Source of the DNA: Anaerolineaceae bacterium
GTDB taxonomy: Bacteria > Chloroflexota > Anaerolineae > Anaerolineales > Anaerolineaceae
Assembly (NCBI GenBank): GCA_029265815.1
Contig: JAJUGU010000012.1
Coordinates: 1 to 50,369, forward strand
Length of the DNA stretch: 50,369 nucleotides
Reading direction: 5' to 3'
Below the pieces are notes generated by a model. It worked only from the letters and a program-made list of their open reading frames with translations. It was not told where the DNA came from and made no database searches. Positions 1 to 8,776 of the stretch are shown piece after piece (position 1 is the first letter of the stretch; each line of letters begins with the position of its first letter). The translations under genes and the position numbers were made by a program.

Positions 1-705
1 CTGGATGACGCCGCCTACTCATGCGGTGGATGGATCTGGGAACAGGTGCGAAAGGGACAGGAAGTGATTGTGTGTACATTGTTTGCTGGAAGCCCTGTGG
101 GAATCGCTATTCCCCCTTTTGCGGGTCTTCTTCAGCAGACCTGGGGATTTCAGGGTGATGCCACCGCTGGGCGCCGCGCAGAAGATGTGGATGCCTGTGA
201 GTTTCTTGGTTGTACATGGCAACATCTGGAATTTCTGGATTGTATATATCGCTATCTTCCCAATCAGCGTCAACCATTAATCCATAACCTGAATGATCTC
301 TCTTCATCCATAAAATCCGATGAATATCCGCTGGTGGAATGGATTGCAACCAGGATGCGCAACCTGTATCCCAACGATAAGAATTTTCTGGCACCGCTTG
401 GAGCGGGTGGTCATGTGGATCACCGTATCACCCGCTGTGTTGCAGAAAGGCTTGGGGGTAGTCTTTCGTATTACCTGGATTTGCCATACGGCTCGATGAC
501 CCCTGATGAATTTTCGACACTTCTGCCAGCAATGGTTCGAATAGAAAAATATGAACTTTCAGCCCAAGGATTACAGGCCTGGCTGCAGGCGATCCTGTTA
601 TATCCTTCACAATTCCATTCTTTTTGGAGTTCCGTAGCAGAAATGGAAACCCAGATAACTGACTTTGCTCATTCATCGTTGGGCTGTTGTTTCTGGAAAA
701 GGTAA
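1..705 (+). CDS. PIG-L/LmbE-family deacetylase, 5' end outside window
   Basis: Frame 1 is open from the first base, so the gene begins upstream of the window and the apparent internal start at 46 is not real. The visible N-terminus LDDAAYSCGG fits the family metal-binding motif (A/H)PDDxxxxxGG, whose first His lies just outside. A second motif GAGGHVDHR at about residues 138-146 supplies the HxxH-type metal ligands. The family removes acetyl groups from GlcNAc-linked substrates using zinc (mycothiol, bacillithiol, glycopeptide or lipid pathways); the substrate here cannot be told. About 235 residues are visible, close to a full-length family member. It is followed after 32 bases by a small unknown gene. 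Confidence 0.85.
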   Translation: MDDAAYSCGGWIWEQVRKGQEVIVCTLFAGSPVGIAIPPFAGLLQQTWGFQGDATAGRRAEDVDACEFLGCTWQHLEFLDCIYRYLPNQRQPLIHNLNDLSSSIKSDEYPLVEWIATRMRNLYPNDKNFLAPLGAGGHVDHRITRCVAERLGGSLSYYLDLPYGSMTPDEFSTLLPAMVRIEKYELSAQGLQAWLQAILLYPSQFHSFWSSVAEMETQITDFAHSSLGCCFWKR

Positions 706-737
706 TTTTCTCGAGGTTAGATGATAAAAAAGGGATT

Positions 738-998
738 ATGCTATACTTTAAAAAAATGGAACATTTGTATTGGTCATCCTGGTCGGAAAAGATTCGCGAC
801 TCCAAATTGACAGGCCCTATGCTCGCGTTATTAGAAGGCACCGAGCCAATAAAATATGTGTTGTCGCAGGTGTTATTGGCTGTTCTGCCATTTCTTAATG
901 CTTCTTCGAGTTCTTCATGGAAAGCTTTTGCTTTAATGTTAGAAAATCCAGCAGATACCCGCTCCTTTGTTGCTTATCTGCGTGAGGAGAATTCGTAA
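738..998 (+). CDS. small hypothetical protein
   Basis: An 86-residue frame from ATG at 738 preceded by an AAGGG-like ribosome site at about 730. An upstream in-frame ATG at 687 lies inside the PIG-L gene, and another ATG at 756 is possible. No domain recognised. The middle holds a moderately hydrophobic stretch (VLSQVLLAVLPFLNA, about residues 47-61) and the end is polar. It sits between the deacetylase and the DUF6754-like gene on the same strand with only 5 bases to the next gene, so it may be co-transcribed. It could be a membrane-associated small protein or a spurious frame. Confidence 0.45.
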   Translation: MLYFKKMEHLYWSSWSEKIRDSKLTGPMLALLEGTEPIKYVLSQVLLAVLPFLNASSSSSWKAFALMLENPADTRSFVAYLREENS

Positions 999-1003
999 TT
1001 TCT

Positions 1004-1747
1004 ATGGACTTTATTGGATTCCTGATTATTATTTTGACGACTGCGGGTACGATTTTTTTCGCATCAAAAAGAATACGCGCAAAGTATCCCCCAGTCTTTC
1101 GCAAGATCGCAGCGATCGCAAAACTGCGCCGGGCGATCGGCTTGTCTGTAGAAGATGGCACTCGAATGCACGTAACGCTTGGCAGCGCCAGCCTGACTGA
1201 TCCTGCAAATACTTCAGCTTTAATTGGGTTAAGTTCTCTCCACCGTTTAGGGCAGTTAAGCTCCACCAGTGATCAGCCGCCGGTTTGCACTAGCGGGAAT
1301 GGCGGATTGACGCTCTTGAGCAAGGATGTTTTAAAAGCAGTATCAGTTGAAACAAATACTCGCGAGTTGTTTGATCCCGATCATGGGCATTTGACTGGAA
1401 TCACACCATTCAGCTATGCGGTTGGTGCATTTGATGTGCTGAGGCAACCGGGTGTCAATGCAAATGTGCTGATTGGTAATTTTGGAACTGAAGCGGGATT
1501 TTTCAGCATTACTTCAGAAACGAACACCGATTTTACCCTTGCCGCCAGTGATTCTATCACTGCTCAATCGATATTTTTTGCAACGACCAGGAATGTGTTA
1601 ATTGGTGAAGAACTCTACGCGATCCCTGCTTATCTGGCATACAGCCCGATGCACCTGGCCAGCCTACAGGTGCAAGATATCCTTCGCTGGCTGGTTGGGG
1701 GTGCGTTGATAGCCGGGGCGATCCTCAAGTTACTGGGTATCCTATGA
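1004..1747 (+). CDS. DUF6754-like membrane-anchored protein
   Basis: A 247-residue protein with a hydrophobic helix at residues 3-20 and another at about 228-245, leaving a roughly 200-residue domain between them rich in small and polar residues (for example LIGNFGTEAGFF at about 152-163). I recognise it as resembling the DUF6754 family seen in Chloroflexota genomes; function is not known. It overlaps the next membrane-protein gene by 4 bases (ATGA), so the two are translationally coupled, and it begins the run of envelope genes that leads to the MutL-like ATPase. The family call rests on recall of sequence character, not on a search. Confidence 0.65.
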   Translation: MDFIGFLIIILTTAGTIFFASKRIRAKYPPVFRKIAAIAKLRRAIGLSVEDGTRMHVTLGSASLTDPANTSALIGLSSLHRLGQLSSTSDQPPVCTSGNGGLTLLSKDVLKAVSVETNTRELFDPDHGHLTGITPFSYAVGAFDVLRQPGVNANVLIGNFGTEAGFFSITSETNTDFTLAASDSITAQSIFFATTRNVLIGEELYAIPAYLAYSPMHLASLQVQDILRWLVGGALIAGAILKLLGIL

Positions 1748-2361
1748 AGATTATCAATACCATTATTGCTATCATCTCAGGGGTCATTGTTTTGTTGGGA
1801 TATTTCATCCCTTCACCTTTAATCCAATCCATGCGTCAACCGTTGCTGGATTGGGCGATAATTTTAAGCGGCATTGCAGGGCTAATTGCGATTCTTAACC
1901 TGGTTTTCAGTGTTCATTGGAAGCGTCTTAAGGAAAATGGGGAATCAAAGGGTTTTAGTTTTGTCTTGTTTATTGCTTTTATCTTAACCTTGATAGCTGG
2001 AATATTTCTGGGCCCTTCAAATACCGGATTTCAAAAACTAGTCACCGCAGTACAGGTGCCAATAGAATCAAGTTTAATGGCTGTTTTAGCAATCACAATG
2101 GCTTTTTCAAGTATCAAGATGCTGCAGCGACAAAAAAATTGGATGGGTTTTGTTTTCTTTCTGAGCGTTGTTATTTTTTTGATTATTAATAGTGGTGTAC
2201 TGGCTTTTACTACTGATATACCAGTTATCAATGATTTACTATCAGGTTTCCATCAAGTACCTGTAGCCGGTGCGAGGGGAATTCTACTCGGAATTGCTCT
2301 GGGTAGTCTTGCTACGGGAATCAGAGTCTTGATTGGGTCTGACCGCCCCTATAATGGATGA
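1744..2361 (+). CDS. multi-pass membrane protein, function unknown
   Basis: A 205-residue protein with about six hydrophobic segments (near residues 5-22, 32-55, 68-88, 108-128, 136-155 and 178-200) and short polar loops. No enzymatic or transporter motif is visible. It overlaps the preceding gene by 4 bases and the following zinc-ribbon gene by 4 bases (ATGA at 2358-2361), which strongly suggests one polycistronic unit and probably a shared complex. I do not recognise a named family. Confidence 0.75.
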   Translation: MKIINTIIAIISGVIVLLGYFIPSPLIQSMRQPLLDWAIILSGIAGLIAILNLVFSVHWKRLKENGESKGFSFVLFIAFILTLIAGIFLGPSNTGFQKLVTAVQVPIESSLMAVLAITMAFSSIKMLQRQKNWMGFVFFLSVVIFLIINSGVLAFTTDIPVINDLLSGFHQVPVAGARGILLGIALGSLATGIRVLIGSDRPYNG

Positions 2362-4598
2362 CCATGGCTGATATCATTTGTCCAATCTGCAATCGGGTAA
2401 ACGAATCCAGCGCTATACGCTGCTGGTATTGCCAGGCAATACTGGTCAAAAATCAGCCAACAGGATCTGAAAATGATGCTGGAGAATACAGTGATATGCG
2501 TCAAGCAGGTACGGTAAACAAATCCGAACCAGCCTCTGAAAGTGGAAAAAACGAAGAAATTCCCGAGTGGCTTGCTCGAATTCGGCAGCTGGAAAAAGAA
2601 AAACGAGAAAAGTCACAAGGAGTAAATCCCTTCATTAACGGAGAATCACCAAAGGACGAGAATTCTGATTGGTTAAGTGCGCTCAGGCTCGAAGAAGAAT
2701 CCGAATCTGATTTTGGCGCACAGGAACCTGAAAGAGAAAGCTCTCCTTTGAGTGAATCAGAGTCTCTCACCAGTGAAAATTTACCAGAGCAAAGTTCCAC
2801 AAAGAAAGACGAAGAGGTTTCTGATGCCTTAGATTCTCTACTCGCCGAACTTGGTATCGGCACCTCAAATTCACTGGATGAATTAGTCGATTCTGTAACT
2901 GTTGCTGAAACTGCTGCAGAAAACAGTGAACAGGTAGAATCAGATTTCCTCGAAAGACTTGATTTTGGTGAGCGTAATGAATCTGAAAAGCCGACAGAGC
3001 AATTCATACCTGGATCGATATTGTCGGAAGAAATCACGGATATTTCTAAGAAATCTGACTCGCCCCCCAGATCCTCCAGGGAAGAGGAAACGATCATTTC
3101 TTCTCCAGAACCATCAGAACCGATAAATGAACCAGAACCCGAGTTTGATTTCCGATCAATTTCACAACTAGAATCAAACAACGAACCTGCCGGGAAAAAT
3201 GATTCAGATTTTGAAAATGAACCTGAATCGAATACTGACACTGAATCGGCTAGAGAAGAACAATCCCAAGAACTGCCGACTTTGGAAAGCAGTGGGATCA
3301 TTCCTCCAGGTACAGATGGTTCACGGCCTGTTTCGTTCGAAGATGATGATTTGCCTGAATGGTTGTCTTTGGAAGAGCCCGTTTCAGCGAAAAAATCTGA
3401 CGCGCGTAAAATTGAGCCTGCACCAATTGTTGAACCGGATTTAAGTAAACTCGAAAGGGCACACTTGCCAGCCTGGTTGCATGCCATACGACCTGTCGAG
3501 GCGGTTACGCCTTTGCAGCCCGCCCCAGAACCTACGAAAGAAAACGAAAAAACTGCTGACCAAGGGATTTTAGCAGGAATTGAAGGTGTACTGCGATCGG
3601 CGGACCTGACCGGTCAGGTTAAGAAACCGCCAGTGTATTCGTCTGGGATCGAAGTCAATGACCGGCAACGACAGAATGTCGCTCTTTATAAAACATTACT
3701 CGAAAGTGCAGACCTAGAAGAAATTGTGGGGGTCACTCAAAAGACTCCGCCAAAATCTAGCTTCATATTAAAAATTGTCGTGACGTTGGCTTTACTGGCA
3801 GCTGTGCTGCTGCCATTTTTCTCATACATGCCATTTGTTGTTTCTCCTGTTCTATTTCCTGCCGAAGTGATCAATACGTTTAGTGAGATTCAAAATTTGC
3901 CTTCTGACAAACCAGTCTTACTGGCAGCTCATTTTGAGGCAAGTCTGGCAGGTGAAATGAAATGGATTTCCATGGCTGTGATTGAACATTTAATGACCAG
4001 AAATATACCTATGACGGTGATGTCTACCAATGCCATTGGTTATGCTGTTCTAGAAGAAGAGATTCGCGACATTAGTTCAATTGAAACGAATTATTCCGTT
4101 GATGATCAGGTTGTTAACTTAGGTTATCTACCTGGAGGAACTCTGGGGATCCTCTCACTGACCCGCGATTTGCATCAGGCATTACCTTATACCACCAACA
4201 TCCAACCAGCCTGGGATCAGAAAGTTTTAATAGGAATCAATCAATTATCAGATTTTGGAGCCGTGATTGTTTTTACCGATAATGCTGATATTGTAAAAAC
4301 GTGGGTGGAACAGGTTGGAACCTCGGCGGACGTTCCTCCGATTCTTGCTGTCTTAAGTGCGCAGGCAGCTCCAATGACACAGCCATATTATGACAGCGGC
4401 CAGATCAAAGGGTTCGTTGCCGGAATGAATGGAAGCCAGTCATACGAACAAATCATGCAGAGGCCATATCACTCGACCCTGGCATTCGGCTCCTTCCAGT
4501 CGACGCTTCTGATAACAGCACTGATTATATTTATTGGCGGAGCAGTGAGTCTTATCCTTTCCTCTGGTGCGGGGATGAAGAAGGGGGCAGGAAAGTAA
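2358..4598 (+). CDS. zinc-ribbon, acidic-linker membrane protein with repeated P-x-W-L motifs
   Basis: A 746-residue protein. Residues 8-25 form a zinc ribbon (CPIC, ten residues, CWYC). Residues about 35-460 are a long, highly acidic, low-complexity linker rich in Glu, Ser and Asp. Inside it a short motif recurs: IPEWLARIR at W71, SDWLSALR at W105, LPEWLSLEE at W335 and LPAWLHAIRP at W373. A hydrophobic helix lies at about 470-490, followed by a predicted extracytoplasmic domain and a second helix at about 715-737 with a basic tail. The architecture suggests a cytoplasmic scaffold that binds partners through the WL motifs. Alternative start is ATG at 2364. Function unknown; the layout is read directly, the role is inference. 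Confidence 0.75.
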   Translation: MTMADIICPICNRVNESSAIRCWYCQAILVKNQPTGSENDAGEYSDMRQAGTVNKSEPASESGKNEEIPEWLARIRQLEKEKREKSQGVNPFINGESPKDENSDWLSALRLEEESESDFGAQEPERESSPLSESESLTSENLPEQSSTKKDEEVSDALDSLLAELGIGTSNSLDELVDSVTVAETAAENSEQVESDFLERLDFGERNESEKPTEQFIPGSILSEEITDISKKSDSPPRSSREEETIISSPEPSEPINEPEPEFDFRSISQLESNNEPAGKNDSDFENEPESNTDTESAREEQSQELPTLESSGIIPPGTDGSRPVSFEDDDLPEWLSLEEPVSAKKSDARKIEPAPIVEPDLSKLERAHLPAWLHAIRPVEAVTPLQPAPEPTKENEKTADQGILAGIEGVLRSADLTGQVKKPPVYSSGIEVNDRQRQNVALYKTLLESADLEEIVGVTQKTPPKSSFILKIVVTLALLAAVLLPFFSYMPFVVSPVLFPAEVINTFSEIQNLPSDKPVLLAAHFEASLAGEMKWISMAVIEHLMTRNIPMTVMSTNAIGYAVLEEEIRDISSIETNYSVDDQVVNLGYLPGGTLGILSLTRDLHQALPYTTNIQPAWDQKVLIGINQLSDFGAVIVFTDNADIVKTWVEQVGTSADVPPILAVLSAQAAPMTQPYYDSGQIKGFVAGMNGSQSYEQIMQRPYHSTLAFGSFQSTLLITALIIFIGGAVSLILSSGAGMKKGAGK

Positions 4599-4601
4599 CC
4601 T

Positions 4602-5264
4602 ATGACCGCGGAATTGATCTGGACCTTTGTGAGTTTTATTCTCACGGTACTTGTTTTCAGTTATCTTTTGGGTGACAACCCTCTCTTTAAATTTGTTTCA
4701 GCGTTATTTGTCGGAATTTCCGCAGGGTATTTCGCGGTAGTGATCATCTATCAGGTTATCCTTGCGCGTTTGGTTGCGCCGCTGCTGCAGGGATCACTTA
4801 TTTCGCTTATTCCTCTAGTGTTATCAGGATTATTGTTACTGAAACTCTCCCCCAGACTTTCGCGTGCTGGTGATATTTCTATGGCAGTTCTGGTGGGAGT
4901 TGGAGCGGCTGTTGCTGCAGGTGGTGCCGTGTTAGGCACTCTTTTTGGTCAGATGGAAGGAGCAATCAGTTATTTTGGCGCTCAGCCAAACGGAACTCCA
5001 ACTACGTTTTACAGGGTCGTGGAGGGGATATTCTTTCTCATTGGTACGCTTGCTGCGTTAGCGTATTTTCATTTTGGTGCCCGCCGCAAGAAGCAGGGCG
5101 AACAGAGACAACCTCTATTGGTGAGAATTTTCGCCTGGGTTGGAAAAATATTTATTGCCATCACGCTGGGAGCGGTGTTTGCCGGGGTGTTAACAGCTGG
5201 AATGACAGCGTTGATCGAACGCTCCGATTTCCTTATCCAAACTATCCTGAGCGTGATCAAATAA
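4602..5264 (+). CDS. multi-pass membrane protein, function unknown
   Basis: A 220-residue protein with about six hydrophobic segments (near residues 4-22, 28-56, 62-82, 92-115, 136-155 and 178-204). A basic cytoplasmic-type loop (RRKKQGEQR) lies at about 161-169. It starts 3 bases after the zinc-ribbon gene, with a GGAAAG-like ribosome site inside that gene. Together with the 1744 gene it gives the cluster two integral membrane proteins of unknown function. No transporter signature is recognised. Confidence 0.72.
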   Translation: MTAELIWTFVSFILTVLVFSYLLGDNPLFKFVSALFVGISAGYFAVVIIYQVILARLVAPLLQGSLISLIPLVLSGLLLLKLSPRLSRAGDISMAVLVGVGAAVAAGGAVLGTLFGQMEGAISYFGAQPNGTPTTFYRVVEGIFFLIGTLAALAYFHFGARRKKQGEQRQPLLVRIFAWVGKIFIAITLGAVFAGVLTAGMTALIERSDFLIQTILSVIK

Positions 5265-5273
5265 GGATTTAGG

Positions 5274-6998
5274 TTGAAAGAAACTTTTGAAGCAAACTCA
5301 GTTCTTGGGATCGATATTGGATCCATCAATACTCGTGCGATTTTGTTCGATGTTGTCGAGGATAGTTATCATTTCATCGCTTCTGGAGTGGCACCTTCTA
5401 CCCATATAGAGCCCTATTTCGATATTGGCCAAGGTGTTTTTGATTCCATTCTTCGCTTACAGGAAACTACTGGAAGGATGCTGCTGGATAACGACGGTAA
5501 TTTAATAATTCCTTCCCGGATTGGTGGAGAAGGCGTGGATCGATTTGTGGTCACCGTTTCTTGCAGCTCATTGATAAAGATTGTCACATTTGGCTTGCTT
5601 AATGATGTCTCACTTAATGCAGTTAATAAGCTGGCGTATTCCATTTTTAGCAAAGTAGTGGAAAGCATAGGTATTAACGATCGGAGGCCTTTGCATGTTC
5701 AACTGGATGCTGTGTTAGCTGCCGAACCTGATTTAATTCTATTTGCCGGGGGAACAGATGGCGGGGCCAGCCGTTCAATATTTCGAATGTCCAGCTTGAT
5801 TGCGAACATTCTTGAGATCATGCCCCCTGCCCGCAGACCACGAATTCTGTACTGCGGAAACGCAAAGCTTGGAAAACGCATTAACGATGGATTTTCGCGG
5901 CTCACACAGGTAAAAGTAACGCGCAATATTCATCCAACTATTGACGATGAAGTGCTCGAACCAGCATTAAAAGACCTGGATGAAATGGTTATGGATATGC
6001 AGCAAAAGAAACTGGGTGGCCTTGACCGGATGGCTCCTCTTTGCAGCACACCTCCTGTTCATTCCAACCAGGGTTTTCATGACGTGATTCGCTTCCTGGG
6101 CAGGCAATACGATCCTGCAAAAGGCGTACTGGCGGTTGATATTGGAGGAACCCATTCGGTGGCCGCTTACGCAAACCACAATTTTTCTACCCTGCACACC
6201 TTTGGCTATGGCTTAGGCACTGGAATATCATCCATTGCTGAAAAATCAGAGATCAAGAACCTGATGATGTGGTCTGATGGATCACATTCTGAAGAAGAGG
6301 TGATGGATTACCTCTGGCAGCGATCTCTTTATCCGAACTCGATTGCCTCTAATCAATCTGATCTTGATCTGGAATTGGCTGCCACCCGTCATATTCTCCG
6401 TTTGATCATGCGCGATCTAGAAATCCGCAGTGCATTGCCAACCAATCGCTTCGAGCCGATACTTATCAGTGGTTCGGCTCTCAACCGAACAATCACTCCG
6501 GAACAATCGCTTCTGGTCATCTTAGATGGTGTCCAACCGCTAGGTATTTGTCCTCTTGTCCTCGATAAACATGGGATGCTTTCACTTCTAGGTGCTGCTG
6601 GGAGACTCGATCCATTGTTGCCGGTTCAAGTTCTTGAATCAACAGCTTTTACCAACCTTGCCACGGTAATCAACGCGGTAAGTAGCGCAAAACCGGGCAG
6701 TGTTATCATGCAGGCGCGATTGGTCTATGCTAACGGCAGTTACCTTGATGCAGAAATTAAGCAAGGTTCGATTATTTCACTACCGCTTGCTTCAGGAGAA
6801 GCTGGTGAACTGCAGCTGAAAATGCTGCGTCGCACCGTGATCGAAGAAGTGAATATTTTTAACGAACCGTTTATGGTGAGGGGTGGAGTATGTGGGGTGG
6901 TGATTGACGCCCGCGGTCGACCGCTTCGTTTACCTGAAAATGCAGAGAAACGGCGTGAACTTTTTCACACCTGGAAATTTATGCTGGGTGGTAAATAA
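5274..6998 (+). CDS. MutL/GlmL-like ATPase (glutamate mutase L family)
   Basis: A 574-residue protein from a TTG start at 5274, preceded by an AAGGA ribosome site. The N-terminal LGIDIGSINTRAILFD (residues about 12-27) and an internal AVDIGGTHSVAAY (about 285-297) are phosphate-binding loops of the actin/ASKHA ATPase fold. The whole pattern, including LILFAGGTDGG near residue 155, matches the glutamate mutase L family, named for its position beside coenzyme-B12 glutamate mutase in clostridia and often proposed as a chaperone or reactivator. No mutase subunit or B12 gene is visible here; the neighbours are envelope proteins, so in this lineage its client is likely something else. That last point is inference. 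Confidence 0.8.
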   Translation: MKETFEANSVLGIDIGSINTRAILFDVVEDSYHFIASGVAPSTHIEPYFDIGQGVFDSILRLQETTGRMLLDNDGNLIIPSRIGGEGVDRFVVTVSCSSLIKIVTFGLLNDVSLNAVNKLAYSIFSKVVESIGINDRRPLHVQLDAVLAAEPDLILFAGGTDGGASRSIFRMSSLIANILEIMPPARRPRILYCGNAKLGKRINDGFSRLTQVKVTRNIHPTIDDEVLEPALKDLDEMVMDMQQKKLGGLDRMAPLCSTPPVHSNQGFHDVIRFLGRQYDPAKGVLAVDIGGTHSVAAYANHNFSTLHTFGYGLGTGISSIAEKSEIKNLMMWSDGSHSEEEVMDYLWQRSLYPNSIASNQSDLDLELAATRHILRLIMRDLEIRSALPTNRFEPILISGSALNRTITPEQSLLVILDGVQPLGICPLVLDKHGMLSLLGAAGRLDPLLPVQVLESTAFTNLATVINAVSSAKPGSVIMQARLVYANGSYLDAEIKQGSIISLPLASGEAGELQLKMLRRTVIEEVNIFNEPFMVRGGVCGVVIDARGRPLRLPENAEKRRELFHTWKFMLGGK

Positions 6999-7036
6999 TG
7001 GTACATTTATTGCAACTTAGTTGCCAGGAGTAAGCG

Positions 7037-8128
7037 ATGCACGCCCAGATGACGCATGTACACCCACTGGTTTTTATCCGCCGGAACCGAACCCTTCCTG
7101 TTCCGGGAGTGGTGACCGTTCGCACCGGCCAGAAGGTTTCTCCGATGGATATAATCGCTGAAGTGGAAATTCCAACACGGCATTACCTGGTAGATGTGTA
7201 CCGATCATTGGGAATGAAAACACCTGCTGACGCAGAAAAGTTGATTGATCGAAAACCCGGTGATCTATTACAGAAAAACGATATTATTGCTGAAACCGGC
7301 GGCATGTTCTCACGTGTGATTCGCACACCCGGACCTGGAAAGATCGTTTCTATTAGCGGTGGCAGGGTGCTGATCGAAGCAGAAAGCCGCAAGGTCACGA
7401 AAACTGCGGGGATGTCTGGCATGGTGACCGAGATTATCGAAGAACGCGGTGCGGTCGTTGAAACCAGCGGGACTCTCATCCAGGGTGTTTGGGGCAATAT
7501 GCAGAATGGATCTGGTGGACTTGTTGTTCAGCAGGAATACGTGGATGGCGAGTTGTTGCCTTCAGCGATTGGATTGAACGTCAGGCGGGCCGTGCTGGTC
7601 GCAGGATTTTGTAAATCTCCTGAAGCATTACAGGCCGCTGCAGCTGCAGAAGTCAGCGGGATTATTCTAGGAACGATCTCAGCATCGATAATCCCAATTG
7701 CCGAAACCCAGCCTTACCCGATCATTGTTCTAGGTGGATTTGGTAGATTTGGGCTGGACCCATTTTCGAAAAAAGTTCTTGTCTCAAGTTCTGGCCGCGA
7801 AGTAGCGATAAACGCTGTAAAATGGGATAGACTGACAGGTGAACGCCCTGAAATCATCATTTCATTACCATCTGACGGTGAACCGTATCCGGTTGAGGTG
7901 GAGTATGAATCAGGGCAAATTGTGAGAGTTCATGCCAGCGAACATATTGGTAAAGTCGGAACCATACAAAAAATCATTCCAGGATTAACCAGGCTTCCCA
8001 ACGGTTTGCGTGCATACGCTGCTGCTGTAAAATTTGAAAATGGAGAGATGGGTGTAGTACCTCTGGCGAATCTAGATGTACTGCATATGACGAGTGAATT
8101 TCTCGGCCCAACCGATGAAGGAGGATAA
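7037..8128 (+). CDS. conserved hypothetical protein with barrel-sandwich-like and KOW-like segments
   Basis: A 363-residue soluble-looking protein from ATG at 7037, preceded by a CAGGAG ribosome site. The N-terminal half contains beta-rich segments with repeated G(D/G)xL and PGPGKIVSISGGRVLIE patterns, reminiscent of lipoyl or barrel-sandwich folds. Near the C-terminus EHIGKVGTIQKI (about residues 298-309) resembles a KOW-like beta element. No catalytic motif is evident. Its place directly after the MutL-like ATPase (38-base gap) and before a membrane-anchored small protein makes a shared function likely. Family not recognised by name. Confidence 0.7.
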   Translation: MHAQMTHVHPLVFIRRNRTLPVPGVVTVRTGQKVSPMDIIAEVEIPTRHYLVDVYRSLGMKTPADAEKLIDRKPGDLLQKNDIIAETGGMFSRVIRTPGPGKIVSISGGRVLIEAESRKVTKTAGMSGMVTEIIEERGAVVETSGTLIQGVWGNMQNGSGGLVVQQEYVDGELLPSAIGLNVRRAVLVAGFCKSPEALQAAAAAEVSGIILGTISASIIPIAETQPYPIIVLGGFGRFGLDPFSKKVLVSSSGREVAINAVKWDRLTGERPEIIISLPSDGEPYPVEVEYESGQIVRVHASEHIGKVGTIQKIIPGLTRLPNGLRAYAAAVKFENGEMGVVPLANLDVLHMTSEFLGPTDEGG

Positions 8129-8130
8129 TC

Positions 8131-8715
8131 ATGGCACTGAATAATTTTGATGATGACCAATTTGAACCAGGTGGTTTCTCTGAAGAAACCCCACCACCCG
8201 AACCGGAAAGAAGGTCAGGAAGCCGAACCTTTGTGATTGTGATCACTATTCTGGGGGTGATATTCTTGCTGGCTCTGCTTCTTTTGCTTTTAGTGGCACC
8301 GAAGTACCTGGCCAATCAGCGGGCGCAACAGCAAGAACAGGCTGCGATCATCAACGCTGCCAATACAGCCACTGCTCTGGCAGCTACATCAATGGCAAAT
8401 CAGCAATTGACACAATCTGCTCAGACTGCCATCGCGCGAACGCCGACAGCTGGACCTACCAATACGCCGGTGGTGGTTATTGCTGCGAATACACCGGCAG
8501 CTGGAGGTTCAGGATTGACCGCATCTGAACTAGCGACTGTTGCGGCTTTACAGACACAGATGGCAAGCAGCGGTGCTGCAGCGACAGCCACAGCAACGGC
8601 ATTACCCAATTCAGGGTTTGCCGATGAGTTTGGTCTGCCGATGATGGCAGGTATGGCACTTGTTCTGGTGCTGGTAATTATTCTCAGCAGAAAACTCAGG
8701 TTATCCTCCCGGTAA
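8131..8715 (+). CDS. membrane protein with Ala/Thr-rich segment and sorting-signal-like C-terminus
   Basis: A 194-residue protein starting 2 bases after the preceding stop. A charged N-terminal tail (residues 1-30) precedes a hydrophobic helix at about 31-54, then a region rich in Ala, Thr, Gln and Pro (residues 60-155) of the kind exposed outside the cell. The C-terminus reads LPNSGF, then about 25 mostly hydrophobic residues, then a basic tail RKLRLSSR. That order (LPxxG-like motif, hydrophobic segment, positive tail) resembles a sortase cell-wall sorting signal, but no sortase gene is visible in the window and it may simply be a second membrane anchor. It closes the cluster before a terminator. 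Confidence 0.7.
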   Translation: MALNNFDDDQFEPGGFSEETPPPEPERRSGSRTFVIVITILGVIFLLALLLLLLVAPKYLANQRAQQQEQAAIINAANTATALAATSMANQQLTQSAQTAIARTPTAGPTNTPVVVIAANTPAAGGSGLTASELATVAALQTQMASSGAAATATATALPNSGFADEFGLPMMAGMALVLVLVIILSRKLRLSSR

Positions 8716-8730
8716 ATTCCGCTTAAAAAG

Positions 8731-8756
8731 TCCGGGGTCGTTTTCGCGACCCCGGA
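8731..8756 (-). terminator. rho-independent terminator for the minus-strand phosphohexomutase
   Basis: A perfect 10-bp inverted repeat (8731-8740 with 8747-8756, six-base loop). On the minus strand it is followed by a CTTTTT run, a good terminator tail for the gene ending at 8777. On the plus strand the following sequence is less T-rich, so it may also stop the plus-strand cluster, more weakly. Confidence 0.85.
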
Positions 8757-8776
8757 TGCTTTATTTAATCTTGTGA

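Noticed and set aside
2501-3487. A 328-residue Ser-rich minus-strand frame
   Set aside because: It is antisense to the acidic linker of the zinc-ribbon protein; GAA/TCA codon bias leaves the opposite frame open. No domain or ribosome site.
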